A stretch of 15,758 nucleotides of DNA from Humisphaera sp. (GTDB lineage: Bacteria; Planctomycetota; Phycisphaerae; Tepidisphaerales; Tepidisphaeraceae): the NCBI GenBank assembly GCA_025351525.1, contig JANXVV010000616.1, forward strand, positions 1 to 15,758. The letters are read 5' to 3'. Below, one piece after another: positions 7,629 to 14,990 of this stretch; the stretch's first letter is position 1; every line of letters starts with the position of its first letter. The position numbers were made by a program, and so were the translations under genes. Under the pieces are notes generated by a model that did no database searches, had not been told where the DNA came from, and saw only the letters and a list, made by a program, of their open reading frames with translations.

Positions 7629-8099
7629 CTACGTCGTGTGATCTACTCCCAAAGCTTCAAAAAACAGCTTCATCGCTTCGAACTCATTCCAATTGAATTT
7701 GTAATTCAACGGCGGAAGTTCGCAGTGCAACTTGATGTAGTGCAGCAGCAGGCGACCCTCTACCGCGTACGCAGCCTTTTTAGTCGCCGCCGTTACCCAA
7801 CGGACCCGCAGCGACGACATAGGGAGATGGCGTTCGAAACGAAAGAACGCGAAACGCCAGCCCGCCATGTGCCCTTCGTCTCCGCGTTTCGTCAGGCAGC
7901 GATAGAAGTCTTTCAAACGCTGGCGTAGGCCGTCAGTTTCGCCTACGTCTAAGAACCCGAACGAATCTGTGCCGATGGCGCGACAGATCGGCTTGTCTGT
8001 GGCGATCACGTAGGCACCAGGCGCAGTCGGAACGGTCTTAAAGTCCAACGTCGAAAGCGGCGTCCAATCTGTCCAACCAGCCCAGTCGTAATCGGTCAT
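7629..8099 (-). CDS. GIY-YIG nuclease-like protein
   Basis: A 156-residue protein. The ATG at 8099 has GAGG eight bases upstream; a TTG six bases earlier is less likely. The order of motifs fits a divergent GIY-YIG domain: GAYVI at 28-32 in place of GIY, FLDVGET at 49-55 in place of YIG, an Arg-rich helix GLRQRLKDF at 57-65 with the expected catalytic Arg, Glu114 in AVEGRLLLHY as the metal-binding Glu, and Asn132 after ELPPL. The second Tyr of the signature is Asp51 here, so activity is uncertain and the protein may bind rather than cut nucleic acid. It is the first gene of a two-gene operon with the HEPN-like gene. A consensus -10 box at 8119-8124 gives a leader of about 13 nt. Confidence 0.65.
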   Translation of the reverse strand: MTDYDWAGWTDWTPLSTLDFKTVPTAPGAYVIATDKPICRAIGTDSFGFLDVGETDGLRQRLKDFYRCLTKRGDEGHMAGWRFAFFRFERHLPMSSLRVRWVTAATKKAAYAVEGRLLLHYIKLHCELPPLNYKFNWNEFEAMKLFFEALGVDHTT

Positions 8100-8118
8100 G
8101 GTCAAAACCTCGGTCCAG

Positions 8119-8124
8119 ATTATA
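8119..8124 (-). promoter_or_regulatory. Sigma70-type -10 box for the GIY-YIG/HEPN operon
   Basis: On the minus strand the sequence is TATAAT, a perfect -10 consensus, 19 bases before the ATG at 8099, with the Shine-Dalgarno GAGG in between. The -35 region (near GGGACC at 17-bp spacing) is weak, which suggests an activator or low basal expression. The divergent membrane-protein gene starts about 50 bp away, so control elements may be shared. Confidence 0.45.
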
Positions 8125-8176
8125 ACGACACGTCCCCTTACGGTCCCAGTTTTTGGCAGGTAACGTGGCGACGATC

Positions 8177-8734
8177 ATGAACTGGTTTCAAGGACCAATT
8201 GCCGATCATGCCATCTTTTGGTTCGGGTTGAAAGTCTTCTGGTGGAAGCGTTTCATTACGTTCTTCCAGTTGTTGCTCGGCTCGTCTATCTTTCTGGCTC
8301 TCGTGACGGCGGAACAGAAGCGAAAGTTGCACGCGAAATTTGTGGAGCTAAGACACAAGTCGGTAGGCGTTGTCGTGCCTGCCGTTGTCCACTTTAGAAC
8401 CCTGTTGAAATGGATCATTCCAATTGCTGTCACCTTGGCTGCGGGGTTGGCATTATTGACGCGGCTGGTGGTCACACAGGGAACCAATCATCAATCAATC
8501 TCATTTTGGGGCGCATGGTTCATCTGGACGTTCGTGTTTCTGCTGGTATCCGTTCCGCTGGCGCAGATCGTCATCACGCTCTCGGCACTGCGAACGGGTA
8601 TTCGTGGCGTTCAGCGGTACGCGCCACCCGCACTGGAATGGCTGCTACATCACGAGCGGTTCGACCGCAACGTAACCATGATGGTGTTTGTGCTGCTAAC
8701 TCTCGTGACATCTCTTCAGATTTATCTCTCCTGA
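8177..8734 (+). CDS. Integral membrane protein with four predicted helices, unknown function
   Basis: A 185-residue protein from the ATG at 8177. Alternatives are GTG at 8165, with GCAGG only four bases upstream, or TTG at 8153; the true start is uncertain by up to eight codons. Hydrophobic segments lie at about 25-45, 76-98, 112-136 and 166-183, giving four membrane helices. A charged cytoplasmic-type loop (46-75, rich in Lys, Arg and His) lies between the first two, and a basic loop (139-165) precedes the last. The protein is very rich in Trp and Phe near the N terminus. No family is recognised. It is divergent from the GIY-YIG/HEPN operon and points the same way as the next membrane-anchored gene, 179 bp downstream, so the two may work together. 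Confidence 0.65.
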   Translation: MNWFQGPIADHAIFWFGLKVFWWKRFITFFQLLLGSSIFLALVTAEQKRKLHAKFVELRHKSVGVVVPAVVHFRTLLKWIIPIAVTLAAGLALLTRLVVTQGTNHQSISFWGAWFIWTFVFLLVSVPLAQIVITLSALRTGIRGVQRYAPPALEWLLHHERFDRNVTMMVFVLLTLVTSLQIYLS

Positions 8735-8913
8735 TCGTGCCCGAGGACTCCGAGGGCGTCCAGCAGAAGTGAACACGTTCACGGACGGCGGGAAACCTGA
8801 GGGAACGACACGACGTGCAGGCGGAAGTCGAAGCCGTTCGAACGATTGCGCGATTCCAATTTTTGGACACTTTTCTATGACCCGCGTTCCCGCTTCGCGT
8901 GTAAGATTCCGAC

Positions 8914-9492
8914 ATGACCCAATTTGCAATCATTCTCGTCACGGCGTTGATGACCATTCTGGGAGTTGTCGTCGCCAAGATGCTCGAAAAACTCCTCATC
9001 GATCCGCTCCAAGAGTTTCAGCGGGTTCGCGGGCGTATTGCTAACGTGTTGACTCGTCACTGGGGTGTCGGCGGCGCGTTTGCCACCGAGGACGGTAAAT
9101 TAATCCGCCCCGACCATGAGGAGATTCGCAAAGTGTCGGACGAAATCAACGGCTTGTCGTCCGACTTGCGAGGCTCGGTCGCGGTCATCCCTTTCTATCG
9201 GTTTTGGGTGCGATGGCTTGGATTGCCGAGCAGGCAGGAGATCAAAGTTGGCACAGGGGCTTTGGAGATGTGGGCGCGTGCCATGCACCGCGACGACATA
9301 GGGCCGACTTTTGACTACATCACCAAAGCCGACAAGTCGTTGAAAACGCACGTTGACTGGTATCACGACCATACGGGTGAACCCGATCCGCTCGATCAGA
9401 AAGCATGCACGGAGCATGAGGCCAAGCGCGCCGCAAGACGAGCGGCGAAAGAAGCGAAGAAGCAGGCGGAAGAATCATCAGTCGTTGCATAA
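8914..9492 (+). CDS. Single-pass membrane-anchored protein, unknown function
   Basis: A 192-residue protein. Residues 4-22 form one N-terminal membrane helix. After it come a short basic juxtamembrane helix (24-45, KMLEKLLIDPLQEFQRVRGR), a soluble middle domain (60-125) with a helix that includes EEIRKVSDEINGLSSDLRGS, and a highly charged Ala/Lys/Arg/Glu-rich C-terminal helix (167-187) that may be a coiled coil. The layout resembles small N-anchored proteins annotated as hypothetical in many bacteria; I cannot name the family. No Shine-Dalgarno sequence precedes the ATG. TAAGAT ends nine bases before it, so a leaderless or near-leaderless transcript is possible. It converges with the TIGR04141-like gene; about 108 bp lie between the two stop codons and I see no strong terminator there. 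Confidence 0.65.
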   Translation: MTQFAIILVTALMTILGVVVAKMLEKLLIDPLQEFQRVRGRIANVLTRHWGVGGAFATEDGKLIRPDHEEIRKVSDEINGLSSDLRGSVAVIPFYRFWVRWLGLPSRQEIKVGTGALEMWARAMHRDDIGPTFDYITKADKSLKTHVDWYHDHTGEPDPLDQKACTEHEAKRAARRAAKEAKKQAEESSVVA

Positions 9493-9600
9493 CTGATCCA
9501 TTCAATCCAGCGGACCAAGGAAGGCCGCGAGCGTGAGCCACATTGCGGTCGGTTGGCGAGAACGGCGCGAGGGCTGCGGGCTCCGTGGGTCAGGGTCTAC

Positions 9601-11283
9601 TCATTCGTGTGGGACATGGTAGTAGCCCACCTTATATCCCATCATCGTAATGATCTGCTGATGATGAAGAAGATTCAGTTTCTTGAAAAATGACAAGTTG
9701 TGCGGAAAGCCGACCGCATTATCAATTAAAGCGAATACAACCGTAAAGGTATCGCATTGGGGCGATTTGAGGCCAACAAGTGCTTTGAGCGACTTCGGCA
9801 ACTTGTCACGCAACTGTGTACGGTACTCCTTCGATTCGTAAAACAGTTTTGCGGAAACGCTGCCTTGCGATAACAGATGACTCATCGTGGCGTTGCCCGA
9901 GTCTCGCTTAACGTGAATGAAATGTCGTTTGGCGGTGAAGATGTCGCAGACCTCAATCGACGTGTCGATTTTGACGAAATCTTTGTCCATCAGATGATGG
10001 CTGGCACCAAGCCGTGTGCAGGCATGCTCGTTGTACAAACCTTCGCGCTCGACTCGCCCACCCTTCTTCGCAGGCTTCATGGTGGCGATGGCCTTCGGAT
10101 ACTTTGGCAGGTAGCTCGCGGCGGTCAGCACCTTACCCTTAACCTTCTGCTCGAACTCCGCGCTTTTCCGTTTAGCGTAATCAGTGTCAACCTTGTACCA
10201 CTTGCCGAGCGTAAGGACGTAAAGTTCGCCGCCGTCCACAACCTCCCATACGGCGCATTTTTGAAGCTGAAGCTGGCTCGTTGCGAGGCCACCACCATCC
10301 GTCACCCCCGTAATGCGGATCGATGAAATGTCTTGTCCGCTTTCCCCGATTCCGTCAAGATACTCGAACATCTCGACCACGCTGAGATCTGTCATCGATC
10401 CAGCCTTATGGCCTATATGGTGGATTGAATATTCATCAACCATTCCCCGCGCACTGATGTCAGGCAACGCCAGACAGAAGTTATTGCTGCTGCGGTCTTT
10501 GATCTGCTGTCCGAGCAAATCGTTGAGTCCAGCAATCCTCACTGGGTCTGCGATCAGACGTACGTTGTCGTATTCAGGGAATAACTTCGTATAGCGATCG
10601 GCATTGAAAGCCCCCCAGAGCTTGTCGCATTTGTCGCCTAACTCTGGGAAGCTCGCATCGTGGCTGAGCGAGCAAGCGGCTGAACCAGACACCCGCGTTC
10701 CAAGAAGGTTCTTGTTGTGTTGTTTCGCTTTGGCGGTGCGCCGAAGGTCAGCATTTTTAACAATACCTTCCAAGCTCGCCACCAAATCCAAGTAGCTATC
10801 AATGTCAAAAGCAGAGCGACCGCTGTCTTGGCTTGCAACAAGGTGCCTTTGGACTGGGGCCGTGCCGAAGTTGCGAGCTTGAATGCTGCGCAGCTTCTTC
10901 TCCGCAACGGAGTTCATCGTCACTTTCAGTCCAAAATCTGCTTCAAGCTCGTTCTCGGATAAGAGGCTGTGTCCGTAACCCATCGTGACGGCAAAAATGC
11001 GGGTCGCGTTCTTCGGCGGCAACTTCCGCTTAACGAGAAGCACAAAGGAGCATGAACGGTTCAACAGTTTTTCGGGATTGTCGATGTCGCAGTGATTCTT
11101 GATGTATGACAGCCATGGTGGTGAGGTTGTCTTATCGCGTTGAAGATACGCTTCACCTGAAAAGGCCACCGTACTGTTCAAGGAGATGAGCTTGAACCCA
11201 TCTTTCCCTTTCAGCTTGTCTGTTTTAATCGCTGAACTGAAGTCAGTGACGTTCTCTTTGAACAGGTGAAAGGTTAGCTGCAT
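9601..11283 (-). CDS. TIGR04141/DUF6119 family 'sporadically distributed' protein
   Basis: A 560-residue soluble protein. The N terminus LTFHLFKENVTDFSSAIK and the C-terminal block at about 416-480 (EGLYNEH, LMDKDFVKID, IEVCDIFTAKRHFIHVKRDS, then ATMSHLLSQGSVSAKLF) match what I recall of the TIGR04141/DUF6119 family. That family occurs patchily in bacteria, often in defence or mobile regions, and its biochemical role is not established as far as I know. Full length is present and no frameshift is seen. The ATG has GAGG seven bases upstream and starts 16 bases after the stop of the DUF499 ATPase, so the two form one operon and probably one system. The acidic residue Asp447 followed by a strand carrying His457 and Lys459 recalls a nuclease-like core, but this is speculation. 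Confidence 0.8.
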   Translation of the reverse strand: MQLTFHLFKENVTDFSSAIKTDKLKGKDGFKLISLNSTVAFSGEAYLQRDKTTSPPWLSYIKNHCDIDNPEKLLNRSCSFVLLVKRKLPPKNATRIFAVTMGYGHSLLSENELEADFGLKVTMNSVAEKKLRSIQARNFGTAPVQRHLVASQDSGRSAFDIDSYLDLVASLEGIVKNADLRRTAKAKQHNKNLLGTRVSGSAACSLSHDASFPELGDKCDKLWGAFNADRYTKLFPEYDNVRLIADPVRIAGLNDLLGQQIKDRSSNNFCLALPDISARGMVDEYSIHHIGHKAGSMTDLSVVEMFEYLDGIGESGQDISSIRITGVTDGGGLATSQLQLQKCAVWEVVDGGELYVLTLGKWYKVDTDYAKRKSAEFEQKVKGKVLTAASYLPKYPKAIATMKPAKKGGRVEREGLYNEHACTRLGASHHLMDKDFVKIDTSIEVCDIFTAKRHFIHVKRDSGNATMSHLLSQGSVSAKLFYESKEYRTQLRDKLPKSLKALVGLKSPQCDTFTVVFALIDNAVGFPHNLSFFKKLNLLHHQQIITMMGYKVGYYHVPHE

Positions 11284-11299
11284 CTGAGTACCTCAGGGT

Positions 11300-14254
11300 T
11301 TACCAAGTCTGCACGTCATCCTCTAGCCCAAGCTCTCGCAGCATCGCTCGCAGTTCATCCACCTGTTGCTTCGTCAAGCCGCCTTCAGGCCGAAGCTCGA
11401 AGGTCGCCTTCAGCGTCAGCCCTTTCTCCTTTGCGTACTTCGCCAGCACCTTCGTGTAGAACGTCATCCACTTGGCCGATGGCACCTGCCCCGTCCACTG
11501 AATGGCTGCGACGTTCTCGCTCGCCTTCTTTGGTCCACCGCCAGACCCGTCGTCACCTGAACCGCCAGTGCCGCCGCTTGCCTGCTTGCCAACGATGACG
11601 CTCGCGGTTCCTTTGGCCTCGCCTGAGATGACATCAACCGTGAACGAACCTTCGCCATCGCCTGCGACGTACGAGCCGCCCTGCTCCACGGTCCCTCCTG
11701 TCGCGGTCCACGTCGGGTTCGGCACGGCCATCGAGCGTGCATGTTGATCGCGGCCTTCGATGCGGAACTGAATGCGTGCGCCAGGCTGAAGGTTGATCGA
11801 GTCAGGGAAAACCACGACGCTCGTTAGCTTCTGCGGCTCGACGTGTTTCGCGGCCTCCTCGGCGGTGACGATGAACACATCGTCGCTGATCTCCACGTCG
11901 GCGGCGTTCATCGGCTTCTTGAACACGAACGGCTCGTACCGACCGTGCCCCTTCTTCCCGACGTACGCCAGCAGCCCCTCGGTTACGCCGCGAGCAATCG
12001 TCTCCTTGACGGCCTCGGGCCGCAGGAGACGAGGGAACAACGGCGAGGCGTAGAAGGCGTCCCGAACAGACTTGGTGGACCACTCAACGAAGCCAGGCCA
12101 TTTCCGCGTCAGCGTATTGGGGCTTACCGCTTTGACCACTTCATCCGTCTTGAGCAGGTGGTCGAGGATCATCCACGGGAGCGAGTCGGCGGAAGAAGAA
12201 TGCATCTGGCCAAGGTCGATTGCCTTTACCTGATTGTCGCGGCTCAGGAGAAGGATCGTGTTGTACGACTGCCAAACCGCTTCCTTGATCGACCGTTTCG
12301 TCAGGTCGATGTTCTCGGCCAGCTTCGCACATTGGCCGTCATCGAGACGCAGTGCTTCCTCTTCGCCTTGGATGTCTTCCCACGCCAGGAGTTTCCGAGC
12401 TTCTTCCTTCAGCTTGGCCGTCGAATGCGGCGCAACCCAGATTACCCCCGTCTTATACGTCCGCGAGGACTTGCCGTAATCCTTGGTCATCAACTCGATG
12501 AGCTTCTTCGTCTCGCCGTCCTCCATCGTCTGATCGGGAGCCATCACCGCGAGCGTCAGCGATGGACGGTCAGTGACGTTGCTGCTCTTCTCGGGGAACA
12601 ACACCACGTCCAGCCCCTCGGACTTGCTGAACGCCTTCTTGATCTCGGCCCGCACACGCTCGTCAATCTTCTGCGGACTGATGTTCGCTCGGCGGTCGGC
12701 CAGCAGCTTGTTCAGATTCGGCGACAGGCTGAAGCGGAATCGGCGGTTCTGCGAGTTGAGGTAGTAGCACGCCTGATTCAGCGTCTCCAAAACGGTATCG
12801 ATGTGCCCGATGTCCCAATCGGGTTCGCCGATGGCCAGCCGAATTTCAGGTTCGGTCGCTTCGAGCTTGCTCTGGCCACCATTCGACTCAAAGAAGATGG
12901 CGGTCATCGCCTTGCGGTGGAGACGCGCCTTCTTGATGTCGGGCGATGCCTCCTGATCGAGGCGGGTCGCATGTGACTCTTTCTTTCCGCAGATATCGGT
13001 GGTGACTGCGCCTTCCAGTTTGCTTTCGCCGATCTGCTCAAAGACCGCCGTGCGGAAGATGCTGTCATCGAGCGGAGCCGTGCCAAGGCCGATCAACGGG
13101 TCGCGGTGTGCGCCCTTGTAGCCCTCGCTGTACGCTTTCGACACCCATAGGGCGAGCATCTTCAGAACGCCGCGCGTCTGCTGAAAGCGGGGAAGCTCCT
13201 GCCACTTCCGCTCAAAGACCGACAGCACGCTCGGATGGAACGGATAACTGGCGCGAAACTGCTCCCTCGCATGATCGACGGGAAACCACGCTGGAATCTG
13301 GTTCCGCTTCTCAGTGACCCACTCCGCGTATTCCGCGATGGTCTTCTCGGCGTCCTTCGTCAGCCCGCCTGGTTCCCACTCGAAAAGCCTGCGGCGAATG
13401 ATCTCGCTCGTCTCTGCGTCCGAGGACATGATGATCGGCTTACCCAAGCGGTCCAGCAGTTTTTTGAAGCGGTCGTACTCGGTATGGTCCTCCGCACTCA
13501 TCTCAAGAGAGCTTGCAGGAATCGAGACGCAGAGAACGACATTGTTTTGCCCGCGTGCTTCTTCAGAAAGATTCTGAAGGAAGTTATACAACTGGGTCGC
13601 CAGTCCCGTCTTGCTGTTGCGGCTGATGTAGTTCATCAACTCATCGAGCAAGATGAGGGTCGGGCGGTCCTTTGGAAGAAATGCGCGGATTACTTCCGCG
13701 CTCGGTGAGGTCTGCTGCGCCTCATGTTTCTCAACGATCTGAAAACCTTCCGCGCCGCCAAGCTGCCATGCGAGTTCTCCCCACGGCGTTTTTCGAAGCG
13801 GCTCGCCATTCTTTCCGCCGCGACCCGTCAGGGAATCGAATTCGGTGCCGACGAAAACGGCTGTTGCGGATTTTGGAACGCTGGTGACTGCGCCTTTGGC
13901 GAAAATCTTGTCCGCGCCCTCCCAGTTCTTCGATTGGTCGCCGCCGTTGGCAAGGTGATAGAGCAGCGCGAGCGCGTGCGTCTTGCCGCCACCGAACTGC
14001 GTCGTCATGTTGAAGACGGCGTTCGCCTGCGTCTTGATGCCATTGAGCCGCCGCACCACCTCGCCCGCCAGCGCAAGCAAGTTCGTCGTCATCACCGTCT
14101 TGGCGAAGAACCGCTCGGGCTTCTGGTAGTCGTCGTGGGCGCGCCCGTCCCGAATTTGGTCCAGATGCACCGCGAACTCGGAAGCGTCCAGCGGCTTGCC
14201 CTCACGTAGGTCTTCTCGCGGCTTAATCACGTCGTACCAAGGCTTTAACGCCAT
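11300..14254 (-). CDS. DUF499-type P-loop ATPase with Ig-like insertion
   Basis: A 984-residue protein. Of two adjacent ATGs, 14254 is chosen because GGAGG lies six bases upstream; an open extension to 14431 lacks a good start. The N terminus (MALKPWYDVIKPREDLREGK) and the Walker A region FGGGKTHALALLYH at 87-100 (Lys91) are typical of DUF499 ATPases, as is Walker B PTLILLDELMNYI at 198-210 (Asp204/Glu205). Residues about 814-888 look like a bacterial Ig-like beta domain, followed by a Gly/Ser-rich linker (about 889-907) and a conserved-looking C-terminal domain (908-984) beginning at IQWTGQVPSAKWMTFYTKVL. DUF499 proteins are cytoplasmic ATPases of defence systems, related to PglY/BrxC of Pgl/BREX and often paired with DUF1156 methylases. 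Here no methylase is adjacent. The TIGR04141 gene follows after 16 bases. Confidence 0.88.
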   Translation of the reverse strand: MALKPWYDVIKPREDLREGKPLDASEFAVHLDQIRDGRAHDDYQKPERFFAKTVMTTNLLALAGEVVRRLNGIKTQANAVFNMTTQFGGGKTHALALLYHLANGGDQSKNWEGADKIFAKGAVTSVPKSATAVFVGTEFDSLTGRGGKNGEPLRKTPWGELAWQLGGAEGFQIVEKHEAQQTSPSAEVIRAFLPKDRPTLILLDELMNYISRNSKTGLATQLYNFLQNLSEEARGQNNVVLCVSIPASSLEMSAEDHTEYDRFKKLLDRLGKPIIMSSDAETSEIIRRRLFEWEPGGLTKDAEKTIAEYAEWVTEKRNQIPAWFPVDHAREQFRASYPFHPSVLSVFERKWQELPRFQQTRGVLKMLALWVSKAYSEGYKGAHRDPLIGLGTAPLDDSIFRTAVFEQIGESKLEGAVTTDICGKKESHATRLDQEASPDIKKARLHRKAMTAIFFESNGGQSKLEATEPEIRLAIGEPDWDIGHIDTVLETLNQACYYLNSQNRRFRFSLSPNLNKLLADRRANISPQKIDERVRAEIKKAFSKSEGLDVVLFPEKSSNVTDRPSLTLAVMAPDQTMEDGETKKLIELMTKDYGKSSRTYKTGVIWVAPHSTAKLKEEARKLLAWEDIQGEEEALRLDDGQCAKLAENIDLTKRSIKEAVWQSYNTILLLSRDNQVKAIDLGQMHSSSADSLPWMILDHLLKTDEVVKAVSPNTLTRKWPGFVEWSTKSVRDAFYASPLFPRLLRPEAVKETIARGVTEGLLAYVGKKGHGRYEPFVFKKPMNAADVEISDDVFIVTAEEAAKHVEPQKLTSVVVFPDSINLQPGARIQFRIEGRDQHARSMAVPNPTWTATGGTVEQGGSYVAGDGEGSFTVDVISGEAKGTASVIVGKQASGGTGGSGDDGSGGGPKKASENVAAIQWTGQVPSAKWMTFYTKVLAKYAKEKGLTLKATFELRPEGGLTKQQVDELRAMLRELGLEDDVQTW

Positions 14255-14329
14255 CATATACCTCCACTGAACCTCTTTGCAGCCAAATGGTTGCATCCTT
14301 GTCGTCGCTATTTTCTTCGCGGTATTTAC

Positions 14330-14359
14330 TTGATTTTCGCCGCGAATAGCCGATACTAT
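14330..14359 (+). promoter_or_regulatory. Sigma70-like promoter for a candidate small RNA
   Basis: TTGATT at 14330-14335 and TACTAT at 14354-14359 are separated by 18 bp; each matches four or five of six consensus positions. The expected start (G14365 or A14366) falls exactly at the base of the first hairpin of the candidate RNA. The region lies upstream of the DUF499 gene but points away from it. Confidence 0.4.
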
Positions 14360-14364
14360 CTCTT

Positions 14365-14446
14365 GATGCCGAAAGGCAGTTTCTCCTCGCCTCATGGCGA
14401 TGGACATGGCCTTCGCCCCGTGAGCCTGCAATCACGGGGCATTTTT
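14365..14446 (+). ncRNA. Candidate small RNA of about 82 nt upstream of the DUF499 operon
   Basis: From the predicted start the RNA would form three hairpins. The first is TGCC-GAAA-GGCA at 14367-14378, closed by a GNRA tetraloop. After a CU-rich linker (GTTTCTCC, 14379-14386) comes TCGCC-TCAT-GGCGA at 14387-14400. The third is the 9-bp terminator at 14415-14440, followed by ATTTTTATT. The compact order of promoter, 5' hairpin, single-stranded CU-rich linker and terminator is that of a stand-alone bacterial small RNA. The linker could pair with purine-rich Shine-Dalgarno sequences such as GGAGG upstream of the DUF499 gene and GGAGGG upstream of the gene at 14990. It matches no RNA family I know. 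Alternatively the hairpins belong to the structured minus-strand leader of the DUF499 mRNA. Confidence 0.4.
14415..14446 (+). terminator. Intrinsic terminator (plus strand)
   Basis: GCCCCGTGA at 14415-14423 pairs perfectly with TCACGGGGC at 14432-14440 around an eight-base loop and is followed by ATTTTTA. On the minus strand the hairpin has no T tract, so it works best for plus-strand transcription, where no protein gene precedes it. It may still help end the minus-strand DUF3800 operon, whose last stop codon is about 45 bp to its right. Confidence 0.65.
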
Positions 14447-14486
14447 ATTGGATCAATGCCTGCGTGACGGCCAACATCGCTTGTAG

Positions 14487-14990
14487 CTACGACCCTTTCG
14501 CGTCGATTGGCCAAAGCTTTTGTCCTGCTTTGCAATAACGTCGCAGATCACCTGTCTGCGGTCCATACGCTGACGAAAACTTGAACCTGAACCCGTCAGA
14601 CAGTTCATCCAGCCAAACGACGTGTACTGGATTCCAATTCAGATAGATGCGCATTTTCGGATACAGTTGCCCATCCAATCGGTCCGTTTCCCAGCATTCT
14701 ACGCCAGCGATTCGACAAGCAATGAACTCTCGAATCCAGTGAATGCGCGCTATTCTGTCTGCCGCCAATTTGTCTTTCCCATTCGGATACCGCGCCCGAT
14801 TGCTCGACGTGAAGAACGCATGCTCGAAGCGATCCTCATAGAACATGACGACTCTGCCGTCGTGCGTCAAAACGCTTCGACTCTTATGCGATTCGTCACA
14901 GATTTGGCGATAAGCCTCCCATCCAATTCCTTCAATTTCAGCATCAGTCTTCCCCGCCAAATCAATAAGTAAGCGATCCAACTCATCCAT
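14487..14990 (-). CDS. Conserved-looking protein of unknown function, partner of the DUF3800 gene
   Basis: A 167-residue soluble protein. The ATG at 14990 is supported by GGAGGG nine bases upstream and by its 8-bp overlap with the end of the DUF3800 gene (ATGGATGA); the longer open frame to 15089 lies inside that gene. An acidic N-terminal helix (1-25) is followed by HDGRVVMFYEDRFEHAFF (43-60), then a basic helix KLAADRIARIHWIREFI (74-90) and a C-terminal beta-rich part with VVWLDEL and FRFKFSSAY (124-142). The His/Asp/Arg cluster at 43-57 and the late FSSAY strand resemble small BECR-fold (barnase/EndoU/colicin E5/RelE-like) RNase proteins found in phages and defence contexts, but I hold this only weakly. 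Translation is evidently coupled to the DUF3800 gene, so the products probably act together. Confidence 0.65.
   Translation of the reverse strand: MDELDRLLIDLAGKTDAEIEGIGWEAYRQICDESHKSRSVLTHDGRVVMFYEDRFEHAFFTSSNRARYPNGKDKLAADRIARIHWIREFIACRIAGVECWETDRLDGQLYPKMRIYLNWNPVHVVWLDELSDGFRFKFSSAYGPQTGDLRRYCKAGQKLWPIDAKGS

Noticed and set aside
11843..12976. Long plus-strand open frame (377 codons)
   Set aside because: It is antisense to the DUF499 ATPase, is extremely rich in Arg, Leu and Gln, and has no domain or start signal; it is a by-product of the GC-rich codons of the real gene.
14255..14431. N-terminal extension of the DUF499 protein
   Set aside because: The frame is open, but the family-typical N terminus MALKPWYDV starts at 14254 right behind a GGAGG site, and the extension overlaps the hairpins of the candidate RNA.
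14396..14450. Fluoride riboswitch-like GGCGATGG...CGCC sequence
   Set aside because: The 5' part resembles the start of the motif, but the downstream conserved CUGAUG segment and the pseudoknot partner are missing and no plus-strand gene follows.
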